NCBI GenBank assembly: GCA_900553635.1
Contig: USDU01000162.1
Location: forward strand, 1-5,879
DNA length: 5,879 nt
Origin: an uncultured Lachnospiraceae bacterium
Lineage (GTDB): Bacteria > Bacillota_A > Clostridia > Lachnospirales > Lachnospiraceae
Direction: 5' to 3'
The notes below the pieces were generated by a model, which was not told the origin of the DNA, did no database searches, and saw nothing but the letters and a program-made list of their open reading frames with translations. Below are positions 1 to 5,879 of the stretch, piece by piece. How positions within the stretch are numbered: the first letter of the stretch is position 1; each line of letters begins with the position of its first letter. Made by a program: the position numbers and the translations under genes.

Positions 1-545
1 CCAACGATACCATTGACCGCGGTATCAAGAAAGCGGCAGGAAACGCCAATGCTGTTAATTATGAGTATGTATCTTATGAAGGCTATGGACCCAACGGCAT
101 CGCTATCATTGTAGATGCGCTGACCGACAACAAGAACCGTACCGCGGCCAATGTAAGAAGCGCCTTTACCAAGGGCAACGGCTCCATCGGCAACCAGGGC
201 TGTGTATCCTATATGTTTGATAAGAAGGGACAGATCATCGTAGACCGCGAGGAGTGCGATATGGATCCGGACGATCTGATGATGCTGGCGCTGGACGCAG
301 GGGCAGAGGATTTCTCCGAGGAAGAAGACAGCTTCGAGATTTTGACCGATCCGGATTCTTTCAGTGAAGTACGTGCTGCGCTGGAGGAAAAGGGAATCCC
401 CATGGCAGAGGCAGAGGTTACCATGATTCCGCAGACTTACGTAACTCTGACTGACGAGGACGCGGTTAAGAATCTGCAGAGAACACTGGATCTTCTGGAT
501 GAGGATGACGACGTGCAGAATGTATATCATAACTGGGACGAGTAA
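1..545 (+). CDS. yebC: YebC/TACO1 (PmpR) family regulator, 5'-truncated by window edge
   Basis: The frame is open from base 3 to the TAA at 543-545 and gives 180 residues, beginning NDTIDRGIKKAAG. By comparison with E. coli YebC, as I recall it, about 62 N-terminal residues lie outside the window, so the full protein would be about 242 residues, normal for the family. Family hallmarks seen are YEGYGPNG (75-98), LTDNKNRT, VRSAFTKGNGSIG, ALDAGAEDF, AEVTMIPQTYV and the near-terminal DDVQNVYHN. The missing part is the N-terminal helical domain; domains 2 and 3 are present. The tail is strongly acidic. Family members were long annotated as DNA-binding transcription regulators (PmpR). TACO1 and more recent work on bacterial YebC support a role on the ribosome, relieving stalls at proline-rich stretches. 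This sequence cannot decide between those roles. The next gene starts 15 bases downstream, which suggests cotranscription. Confidence 0.96.
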   Translation, partial: NDTIDRGIKKAAGNANAVNYEYVSYEGYGPNGIAIIVDALTDNKNRTAANVRSAFTKGNGSIGNQGCVSYMFDKKGQIIVDREECDMDPDDLMMLALDAGAEDFSEEEDSFEILTDPDSFSEVRAALEEKGIPMAEAEVTMIPQTYVTLTDEDAVKNLQRTLDLLDEDDDVQNVYHNWDE

Positions 546-547
546 TC

Positions 548-553
548 GGGAGG
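548..553 (+). promoter_or_regulatory. Strong ribosome binding site for the CYITTA-box gene
   Basis: GGGAGG lies 7 bases before the ATG at 561 and directly after the yebC stop codon. It fixes the start and supports translation from a yebC-led transcript. No promoter is visible in the 15-base gap. Confidence 0.85.
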
Positions 554-560
554 AGTACAT

Positions 561-1346
561 ATGGATCTGGTAGCATACGGAGAGAGTTATAATCAGGCCA
601 TGCAGGGCATCGAGGATATGCTTCTGACAGAGGGCAATCCCATGACTTCCTTTAAGAAAAGCGTGTATCCGGAAGCATTTCAGGCCTACCTGCGTAAGCA
701 TCTGGACACGATAAACGCCATTGAGGCTGTATACCAGCAGGAGGAAAATCCGGCTGCCTGGCTTAATAAGCTGGCAGAGCATCTGGTGGATTGCGCCCGG
801 GCGGAGCTTGAGGGCATTCCCAAGAAAGGAAAGAAAAATGAACAGCAGATCAATTACAATATGATCCTGGCTGTTTACGTATTTCCGGCGATTCTGGAGC
901 AGAAGCAGAAGAATGATTCCGCAGAGCCGCTGACGGATGTGTTGGTAGCGAAATGGAACGAAGCGTTTAAGACATCGGTAGGCAAGGCGGATTATGAGAA
1001 AATAGAGCAGGGTTTCCATCGAAAGTTCTGTTATATTACGACCGCGGCCTGTGAGCGCCAGGGCAAAGCTGACGACTGCTATGAGCTGGAGCTTTTACGT
1101 TCTTATCGCGATGAGTATCTTTTGAAGCGTGAGGACGGCGAAGCGATGGTAAAGGAATATTACAATATCGCCCCCACTATCGTGAACCGTATCGGACGAC
1201 AGGAAGACGCAGACGCTGTATACGAAGAGATCTGGAATGATTATCTTATGGATTGTATCCACAAGATCGAAAACGGTGAGAATGAAGCATGCCGGGAGCG
1301 CTATACAGAGATGGTATATGATCTGAAGAACCGCTACATGGCTTAA
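561..1346 (+). CDS. Uncharacterised protein with C-terminal CYITTA (CFI-box-like) motif
   Basis: The ATG at 561 is preceded by GGGAGG (548-553) at 7-base spacing, so the start is well supported. The 261-residue product has no signal peptide or clear membrane helix and is predicted soluble and mostly helical. Residues 97-112 (INYNMILAVYVFPAIL) form a hydrophobic core segment. Residues 157-164 read CYITTAAC, followed by GKADDCYELELLRSYRDEYL, then EYYNIAPTIV at about 199-208. This resembles the CFI-box C-terminal domain (Cys-Phe/Tyr-Ile-x-Thr-Ala, then an LRxxRD segment) that I know from many Clostridia proteins; its function is not established. Cysteines 157, 164 and 173 are close enough to bind a metal or form a redox centre, which is inference. 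The gene follows yebC by 15 bases and precedes a terminator hairpin, so it is probably the last gene of a yebC operon. I do not recognise a specific function. Confidence 0.9.
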   Translation: MDLVAYGESYNQAMQGIEDMLLTEGNPMTSFKKSVYPEAFQAYLRKHLDTINAIEAVYQQEENPAAWLNKLAEHLVDCARAELEGIPKKGKKNEQQINYNMILAVYVFPAILEQKQKNDSAEPLTDVLVAKWNEAFKTSVGKADYEKIEQGFHRKFCYITTAACERQGKADDCYELELLRSYRDEYLLKREDGEAMVKEYYNIAPTIVNRIGRQEDADAVYEEIWNDYLMDCIHKIENGENEACRERYTEMVYDLKNRYMA

Positions 1347-1362
1347 GCCTTCGAACAGGTAT

Positions 1363-1424
1363 AAATGCCCTGACCGGAAAGCATACTAAAGAAAAAGTAT
1401 GTGAGAAAGGTCAGGGTATTTTTT
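1363..1424 (+). terminator. Intrinsic terminator hairpin overlapping the tepA start region
   Basis: The left arm 1363-1375 (AAATGCCCTGACC) pairs with 1409-1421 (GGTCAGGGTATTT) over 13 base pairs, with one G-U pair. A run of six T's covers 1419-1424, its first three inside the stem. Between the arms sits a second short stem, 1381-1386 (GCATAC) with 1397-1402 (GTATGT), enclosing a 10-base A-rich loop. The two stems are separated by a purine-only internal loop, GGAAA against GAGAAA. The position 17 bases after the stop at 1346 suits termination of the yebC operon. Unusually, the ATG of the next gene (1425) follows the T run immediately, and its likely ribosome binding site lies partly in the right arm. 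Termination efficiency cannot be judged from sequence alone. Confidence 0.8.
1406..1410 (+). promoter_or_regulatory. Likely tepA ribosome binding site, partly inside the terminator stem
   Basis: AAAGG at 1406-1410 matches the 5' half of the AAAGGAGG consensus and lies 14 bases before ATG 1425, about 11 if aligned to the full consensus. A second weak match, CAGGG (1412-1416), lies 8 bases upstream. The GG at 1409-1410 and the whole second match are paired in the hairpin. No comparable site precedes the alternative GTG at 1401. This favours ATG 1425 as the start, with initiation probably sensitive to folding. Confidence 0.45.
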
Positions 1425-2108
1425 ATGGAAAAGGAAAAACAGCAGAAGACAGAAGTTCAGAAAGAACAGAACCAGGAAATCGAGGATTATGGTCAGGTAA
1501 CGCTTGAGGAAGGCGAACATAGAATCCGCCTTTTGAATATCATCGGCGAAATCGAGGGGCATGAGTGTCTGGCGTCTAACGCGAAAACTACCAAGTATGA
1601 ACATGTGATTCCACAGCTTGCGGCCCTGGAGGGCAGCCCGAGCGAGGAGGGTCTCCTGGTTCTCATCAACACAGTGGGCGGCGATGTAGAATCGGGACTT
1701 GCCATAGCGGAAATGATCGCGTCTTTAAGCAAGCCTACGGTGTCACTGGTTTTGGGGGGCAGCCATTCCATTGGTGTGCCGTTGGCAGTTTCAGCGGATT
1801 ATTCTTTTATTGTTCCCACCGGAACCATGATGATTCATCCGGTGCGGATGACCGGATTGATTATCGGCGTTCCTCAGACCTTTGATTATTTCCAGAAAAT
1901 TCAGGCCCGGATTTCCGGTTTCATCACCACTCACAGTACTATTTCGAGAGAACGGCTTTCGAAGCTTATGCTGGAAACGGGAGAGCTGACAAAAGATGTG
2001 GGTTCTGTCCTGGTAGGCGGCCAGGCTGTGAAGGAAGGACTCATTAATGAGATAGGGGGAATCGCTCAGGCTTTTAAAAAACTGCGGACGCTTATAGAGG
2101 AAAAATGA
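1425..2108 (+). CDS. tepA: TepA-type ClpP-fold serine protease homologue
   Basis: From ATG 1425 the product is 227 residues. A GTG at 1401 would add eight residues (MRKVRVFF). I prefer ATG because B. subtilis TepA, as I recall it, also begins MEK, and because the GTG lies inside a hairpin stem with no ribosome binding site. The first 20 or so residues are charged and low-complexity. The ClpP/crotonase fold follows: IIGEIEGHECLA (39-50), TTKYEHVIPQ (55-64), INTVGGDVESGLAIAEMIASL, then GGSHSIG (111-117) with the presumed nucleophile Ser115, and MMIHPVR with the presumed catalytic His138. Asp191 (LTKD) is a candidate third residue but aligns less certainly. AVKEGLINEIGG matches the C-terminal end of the fold. 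In B. subtilis TepA is associated with protein translocation and sits just upstream of spoIIIE, as here. There is no signal peptide, so it is probably cytosolic or membrane-peripheral. Its upstream region holds a terminator-like hairpin. Confidence 0.92.
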   Translation: MEKEKQQKTEVQKEQNQEIEDYGQVTLEEGEHRIRLLNIIGEIEGHECLASNAKTTKYEHVIPQLAALEGSPSEEGLLVLINTVGGDVESGLAIAEMIASLSKPTVSLVLGGSHSIGVPLAVSADYSFIVPTGTMMIHPVRMTGLIIGVPQTFDYFQKIQARISGFITTHSTISRERLSKLMLETGELTKDVGSVLVGGQAVKEGLINEIGGIAQAFKKLRTLIEEK

Positions 2109-2112
2109 TGCG

Positions 2113-2141
2113 TGGACAGCGAGGCCCAGAAATGATATAAT
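2113..2141 (+). promoter_or_regulatory. Near-consensus sigma-A promoter for ftsK
   Basis: TGGACA (2113-2118, five of six match TTGACA) is followed by exactly 17 bases and then TATAAT (2136-2141, perfect). TG at 2133-2134 also gives an extended -10 element. Transcription should begin near 2148, leaving a leader of about 30 bases before the ATG at 2180. The promoter lies in the 71-base gap after the tepA stop, so ftsK and the gene after it can be expressed independently of tepA. No terminator is seen after tepA, so readthrough from tepA is also possible. Confidence 0.85.
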
Positions 2142-2163
2142 AAAAATAATTATGCGAGTAAAA

Positions 2164-2170
2164 GGGGAGG
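2164..2170 (+). promoter_or_regulatory. Strong ribosome binding site for ftsK
   Basis: GGGGAGG lies 9 bases before the ATG at 2180. It decides the start, and no alternative upstream in-frame start with a comparable site was seen. A 6-base-pair GC-rich hairpin (2195-2210) begins 15 bases into the coding sequence. Confidence 0.85.
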
Positions 2171-2179
2171 ACATAAGAG

Positions 2180-4930
2180 ATGGCAGCAGGGAACTCCGGC
2201 AAACGCCGGACAACCACACGAAAAAAGACAACGGCCTCCAGAAAGACAACAGCGAAGCGGAAAGAAGAAAACGCATTTATCCGGGATGAAGTGACGGTTC
2301 TGATTCTTTTTGCGGTTTCCGTTCTGCTTCTAATCAGTAATTTTGGAGTCGGCGGAGCCGCGGGCAGTTTTGTCAGCGGTGTTATGTTCGGTATTTTTGG
2401 AATATTTGCATATATTTTGCCAGTGGTTTTGTTCCTGGTTACAGCGTTTTCGATTTCAAACCGGGATAATACCATTGCGGTTGTGAAAGCGGCAGCCATG
2501 GTGATGGCAGGCATTCTTTTGTGCGCGGCATTCGAACTGATATTCGGAGAAAAGGACGGGGCCGGAACTGTAACGGCTTTCTATACCTATGCGTCAGAGC
2601 ATAAGACAGGCGGCGGCGCGGTTGGCGGCCTGATCTGCAAGGCACTGACCGGAGCTTTTGGCGCGGTGGGTGCCTGGATTATCATATTGGTACTGTTTAT
2701 TATCTGCGCTGTGGTAATCACCGAACGTTCTTTTATCGGCGGCGTAAAAAGCGGAAGCAAAAAGGTATACGATTCAGCGAAAGAGGACGCGAAGCGATAC
2801 CGGATTCAGGCTGAGGAGCGCCGGGAGGCCAGAAGGAAGGCCATGGAAGAACGGGCGGCACTGGAAGCGGAAGAGCCGGAGGGTGAAGAGGCAGAGGCGC
2901 CGGAACAGACGGTGAAGAAGTCCCGAGAACCTAAGCGCCCCCGTATGGAGCATAAGGTGTCCGGTATTGCGCTGGAGGAGACTACACTCAAAAATGTAGC
3001 GGCAAAGGAAAGCCTGGAGAGCGTGGAAGCTGAACAGGCAGAGCAGGAAGCTGCTGTGAAAAAAGAAGTTTATACGGATGAAATGCGGGAGATTACCCTG
3101 CCTGATATGGATGGCACAGACGCGGCCGGATTGCCGGAGCAGGCAGAACAGCCGGAAGCTTTTGAATATACAGAAGAACCGGACCTGAAGGATCTGGATG
3201 AGATGTTCCGGATTCCGATTCACCGGGAGCGTCCGACGTCAGAGCCGGAGGAGCAGAAAGTGGAAGCAGATCCATTTGTCTGGCCGGAGCCTGAAGTACG
3301 GGAGCAGGTTCAGCCGGAAGCTTCGGCATGGGAATCCCGGCCGGAGAAGCCGGTCAGAAAGGCGGAACCGCCCCATGTGCCGACAGTGGAACCGGCACAA
3401 CAGCCGAAGACAGTGCCGGAGAAAGCGGATACGCCGACAGCGCTTCCGCAGGAATACGTTTATCCGCCTCTTCGTCTGCTGAATCAGGTGAAGCATACAG
3501 AGAATAAAGACACAGATCGGATTCTGCATGAGACGGCTCTTCATTTGCAACAGATTCTCCGGGACTTCGGCGTTGGTGTAACGGTCACGGATGTAAGCCA
3601 GGGTCCGGCCGTGACCCGCTATGAGCTTCAGCCGGATCAGGGCGTCAAGGTCAATAAGATCGTAAGCCTGGCCGATGATATCAAGCTGAATCTGGCCGTG
3701 ACTGATGTGCGAATTGAAGCGCCGATTCCGGGAAAAGCAGCCGTGGGTATTGAGGTTCCCAATGCGGAGAATTCCATCGTATCTTTCCGGGAGCTGGTTT
3801 CCTCCCAGGAATTCAAGAGCCATAAGTCGAAGCTGGCCTTTGCGGTAGGCAAAGATATTGCAGGTAAAATCATGGTGACGGATATTGCCAAGATGCCCCA
3901 TCTTCTGATTGCCGGAGCAACCGGTTCCGGTAAATCTGTCTGTATCAACACACTGATCATGAGTCTTTTGTATAAGGCGTCTCCGGATGAGGTGAAGCTT
4001 ATCATGATCGATCCGAAGGTGGTAGAGCTGAGTACATATAACGGCATTCCCCATTTGCTGATTCCGGTGGTAACGGATCCGAAAAAGGCGGCCGGAGCCC
4101 TGAACTGGGCGGTGGCGGAGATGACCCATCGCTACAAGCTCTTTGCGGATTACAATGTCCGGAACCTGGCCGGTTACAATGAGAAAATTAAGAATATTGA
4201 ACACATTGAAGATGACACCAAACCCCAGAAGCTGCCCCAGATTGTCATTGTGGTCGACGAGCTGGCAGATCTGATGATGGTGGCTCCGGGTGAAGTGGAG
4301 GACGCCATCTGCCGTTTGGCGCAGCTGGCCCGCGCGGCGGGGATTCATCTGATTATCGCGACCCAGAGACCATCTGTGAATGTTATCACAGGTCTTATTA
4401 AGGCCAACATGCCGTCCCGTATCGCGTTTGCGGTATCTTCCGGTGTGGATTCGAGAACCATTCTCGATATGAATGGAGCGGAAAAACTGCTGGGTAAGGG
4501 CGATATGCTGTTTTATCCTTACGGTTATCCCAAGCCGGTCCGTGTGCAGGGCGCGTTTGTCTCTGACGAAGAGGTGAGCGCGGTAGTAGAGTTCCTGAAG
4601 GAGAATAACAGCGGAAACGGTTATAATGCAGCTGTCGAAGATCACATCAATACAGCGCAGACTGCAGAGCAGGAAAGCAATAGCAACGGGTCGGGCGACG
4701 GCCCGGAGAGGGACGCACTGTTTGCGGAAGCCGGAAAATTCATTATCGAAAAAGACAAGGCATCCATCGGTATGCTGCAGCGCTGGTTTAAAGTGGGCTT
4801 TAACCGGGCCGCCCGTATCATGGATCAGCTGTCTGAAGCTGGGGTAGTGGGCGAAGAAGCCGGAACCAAGCCCCGGGAAATTTTGATGACCATGGAAGAA
4901 TTTGAACGTTATCTGGAAGAATACGTCTGA
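2180..4930 (+). CDS. ftsK: FtsK/SpoIIIE family DNA translocase
   Basis: The 916-residue product is an ATP-driven, membrane-anchored pump that moves chromosomal DNA through closing division or sporulation septa. Residues 1-30 are rich in Arg, Lys and Thr. Hydrophobic segments at about 37-55, 66-90, 99-122 and 145-182 form the four-helix (or slightly more) membrane anchor. A hydrophilic linker of about 240 residues (183-425), rich in Glu and Pro, follows. The motor starts near YVYPPLRLL (426) with the alpha subdomain. The RecA-like core has Walker A GATGSGKS (579-586, Lys585), Walker [11 protein letters not shown] (688-697, Asp693/Glu694) and the TQRPS segment (728-732). The C-terminal gamma winged helix spans about 845-910, with [10 protein letters not shown] and the KPREIL segment that in the family reads orienting DNA motifs. 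No key residue is missing. The protein is longer than B. subtilis SpoIIIE (about 790 residues), mainly through the linker. The adjacent tepA suggests the SpoIIIE orthologue; a vegetative FtsK role is equally compatible. Confidence 0.97.
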   Translation: MAAGNSGKRRTTTRKKTTASRKTTAKRKEENAFIRDEVTVLILFAVSVLLLISNFGVGGAAGSFVSGVMFGIFGIFAYILPVVLFLVTAFSISNRDNTIAVVKAAAMVMAGILLCAAFELIFGEKDGAGTVTAFYTYASEHKTGGGAVGGLICKALTGAFGAVGAWIIILVLFIICAVVITERSFIGGVKSGSKKVYDSAKEDAKRYRIQAEERREARRKAMEERAALEAEEPEGEEAEAPEQTVKKSREPKRPRMEHKVSGIALEETTLKNVAAKESLESVEAEQAEQEAAVKKEVYTDEMREITLPDMDGTDAAGLPEQAEQPEAFEYTEEPDLKDLDEMFRIPIHRERPTSEPEEQKVEADPFVWPEPEVREQVQPEASAWESRPEKPVRKAEPPHVPTVEPAQQPKTVPEKADTPTALPQEYVYPPLRLLNQVKHTENKDTDRILHETALHLQQILRDFGVGVTVTDVSQGPAVTRYELQPDQGVKVNKIVSLADDIKLNLAVTDVRIEAPIPGKAAVGIEVPNAENSIVSFRELVSSQEFKSHKSKLAFAVGKDIAGKIMVTDIAKMPHLLIAGATGSGKSVCINTLIMSLLYKASPDEVKLIMIDPKVVELSTYNGIPHLLIPVVTDPKKAAGALNWAVAEMTHRYKLFADYNVRNLAGYNEKIKNIEHIEDDTKPQKLPQIVIVVDELADLMMVAPGEVEDAICRLAQLARAAGIHLIIATQRPSVNVITGLIKANMPSRIAFAVSSGVDSRTILDMNGAEKLLGKGDMLFYPYGYPKPVRVQGAFVSDEEVSAVVEFLKENNSGNGYNAAVEDHINTAQTAEQESNSNGSGDGPERDALFAEAGKFIIEKDKASIGMLQRWFKVGFNRAARIMDQLSEAGVVGEEAGTKPREILMTMEEFERYLEEYV

Positions 4931-4950
4931 TTGCAAAAGAGAGGAAGCTT

Positions 4951-5232
4951 ATGAAATGTCCAAATTGCGGGAGTGAGCTGGAACCCGGAAAAATATACTG
5001 TGAACATTGTGGACATGAAATTCAGATTGTTCCGGACTATGATCCGCTGGACGAGGTGCTGATTGGGCAGGAAGAACCGGAAGAAATGAAACCGGATAGC
5101 TTTCCGGTTTCGGAAGAATCCGGGACGACAGCGGGAAAGGGCAGAAAAACGTCCGGTGAAGGAAAGCGGACTTCGTTGCGCTTTCGCTATAAGAGTCTGC
5201 TCTTTCTGATGGTGCTGCTGATTTGCGGATGA
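4951..5232 (+). CDS. Zinc-ribbon membrane protein, N-terminal part ended by in-frame TGA
   Basis: ATG 4951 follows GAGG (4941-4944) at 6-base spacing and lies 20 bases after the ftsK stop, so it is probably cotranscribed with ftsK. The reading frame gives 93 residues up to the TGA at 5230-5232. Residues 3-20 form a zinc ribbon with Cys3, Cys6, Cys17 and Cys20 (CPNC and CEHC, ten residues apart). An acidic linker (about 29-57) follows, then a basic stretch (KGRK, GKR, RFRYK at 63-81). Residues 82-93 (SLLFLMVLLICG) are the first half of a membrane helix, and the stop falls in the middle of it. The second half continues in the same frame after the TGA. As it stands the product would be a short zinc-ribbon peptide with an incomplete helix. 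This is most likely the front half of a broken or miscalled gene rather than a complete small protein. Confidence 0.75.
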   Translation: MKCPNCGSELEPGKIYCEHCGHEIQIVPDYDPLDEVLIGQEEPEEMKPDSFPVSEESGTTAGKGRKTSGEGKRTSLRFRYKSLLFLMVLLICG

Positions 5233-5879
5233 GCTTTTACCCTGTCTTATTCTGTAATGACCAGCGATAATAATTATTCCTATCAACTTCGAAAAGGCAG
5301 ACAGTACGAGAAAAAAGGAGAATATGAAAAGGCTATCATGTATCTGCGTCGGGCGCAGGAGATTCAGAATGAGAAGAACGGCAGTGATACGGAAGCTTTG
5401 CGTCTGCTGGCAGAGGTCTATGCGAAGACAGGAGCCAAAGCCCCGGCTCTGACTTATATGAAACAGGCTGTAGAAACAGAAAGTCTGGCCCGGGGAGACA
5501 GTCAGGCATTGCAGGAGCTGTATCTGGATTTGATGGAGCTTTTAAATGAGACCGGGCAGACGGAGCTGGTAGGAGACGTGATAGCGGAATGTCCGTATCC
5601 GGATATCCGGGACGCGCTCCTGCCTTATCGGATTGAAAAGCCTGCCTGTGATACGCCGGAGGGCATTTACAATTATTATCTGCGGCTGAACCTGTCAGCA
5701 GAATATGGAAGCATTTATTATACACTGGACGGCAGCATCCCAACCAGTGAGAGCACCCGGTATGAAGGCCCCATTGAACTGATGGAAGAAGGGGAAGTTT
5801 TACTCTGCGCCGTTGCCATCAATAAAAAAGGTATGATAAGCGAACCGTTGGTACTGGCCTATAAGCTGGATTTCCCGGC
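5233..5879 (+). pseudogene. C-terminal part of the same gene: TPR-like repeats and chitobiase-C-type domain, runs off the window
   Basis: After the TGA the frame of the preceding zinc-ribbon gene stays open for 647 bases to the window end. Counting the stop as residue 94, AFTLSYSVM (95-103) completes the membrane helix. YQLRKGRQYEKKGEYEKAI (111-129) begins a clear TPR-like unit. Two weaker helical units follow (EALRLLAEVYAKTG; QALQELYLDLMELLNETG). From about 237 comes a beta domain with YNYYLRLNLS, IYYTLDGSIPT (255-265), RYEGPIEL and a hydrophobic strand near LLCAVAINKKG. This matches what I know of the chitobiase/hexosaminidase C-terminal (CHB_HEX_C_1) family. Basic residues before the helix predict these modules outside the cell and the zinc ribbon inside. 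No good ribosome binding site precedes an in-frame start after the TGA (ATG 5257 and ATG 5338 are both poor). Independent translation is therefore doubtful. One base change at 5230-5232 would restore the full protein, which continues past the window. Confidence 0.72.

Noticed and set aside
1358..1390. Sporulation sigma-E-like promoter (CATAC at 1382-1386)
   Set aside because: Only the first five bases of the -10 fit, and the spacing to the TATAAA-like upstream element is off. The bases are better explained as one arm of the inner hairpin stem.
1401..1424. GTG 1401 as the tepA start
   Set aside because: The GTG is in a predicted stem, has no ribosome binding site, and the eight extra residues are encoded by the terminator arm and T run. 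ATG 1425 fits the recalled family start better. It is not fully excluded.
1791..2514. Overlapping - strand open frames across the tepA/ftsK junction
   Set aside because: They overlap two well-supported + strand genes and each other, and encode no recognisable family. The + strand promoter and ribosome binding site explain the intergenic region better.
3239..4936. A 565-codon open frame on the - strand opposite ftsK
   Set aside because: It lies entirely antisense to a certain FtsK/SpoIIIE gene. Its translation is rich in His, Arg, Leu and Ile with no recognisable domain. It is best explained as a shadow of the + strand codon usage.
5230..5290. Selenocysteine insertion or a TGA-as-Trp/Gly code
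   Set aside because: Other genes here end at TGA, no convincing stem-loop follows the codon, and a membrane helix is an unlikely place for selenocysteine. A point mutation or sequence error is simpler.
5311..5345. Translation restart at ATG 5338 using GGAG (5317-5320)
   Set aside because: The spacing is 17 bases, too long. A start there would cut into the first TPR-like unit, and the closer ATG at 5324 is out of frame.

Overview
The window looks like a chromosomal housekeeping segment of a Gram-positive, probably spore-forming Clostridia bacterium. A Lachnospiraceae-like host is my best guess, not a proven one. The reasons are the roughly balanced base composition, strong GGAGG-type ribosome binding sites, and a ClpP-like TepA gene directly upstream of an FtsK/SpoIIIE translocase, an order I recall from Bacillus subtilis (tepA-spoIIIE). 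Genes end with TAA or TGA, and TGG encodes tryptophan, so the standard bacterial code applies. All real genes are on the + strand.

Layout. Positions 1-545 hold the 3' three quarters of a YebC/TACO1-family gene cut by the window edge. After a 15-base gap with a strong ribosome binding site comes a 261-residue protein of unknown function (561-1346) with a cysteine-bearing CYITTA box near its C-terminus. A hairpin followed by six T's (1363-1424) then ends this pair. Its right arm overlaps the translation start region of the next gene, a TepA/ClpP-fold serine protease homologue (ATG 1425, or GTG 1401, to 2108). A near-consensus sigma-A promoter (TGGACA, 17 bases, TGA-TATAAT; 2113-2141) drives a 916-residue FtsK/SpoIIIE DNA translocase (2180-4930). 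Twenty bases after its stop begins a zinc-ribbon membrane protein gene (4951 onward). It is interrupted by an in-frame TGA at 5230-5232, inside the predicted membrane helix. The same frame then stays open to the window end and encodes TPR-like helices and a chitobiase-C-terminal-like beta domain.

How the parts relate. YebC proteins act in gene expression (translation or transcription). TepA-type proteins are linked to membrane or secretion quality control. SpoIIIE/FtsK pumps chromosomal DNA through division or sporulation septa. The last gene appears cotranscribed with ftsK and would have placed a sensor-like zinc ribbon in the cytoplasm and a TPR/beta module outside the membrane. No RNA genes, mobile elements, CRISPR arrays or phage genes were seen. 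The points most worth a second look are the TGA-split membrane protein, the terminator that doubles as a leader hairpin over the tepA start, and the uncharacterised CYITTA-box protein.
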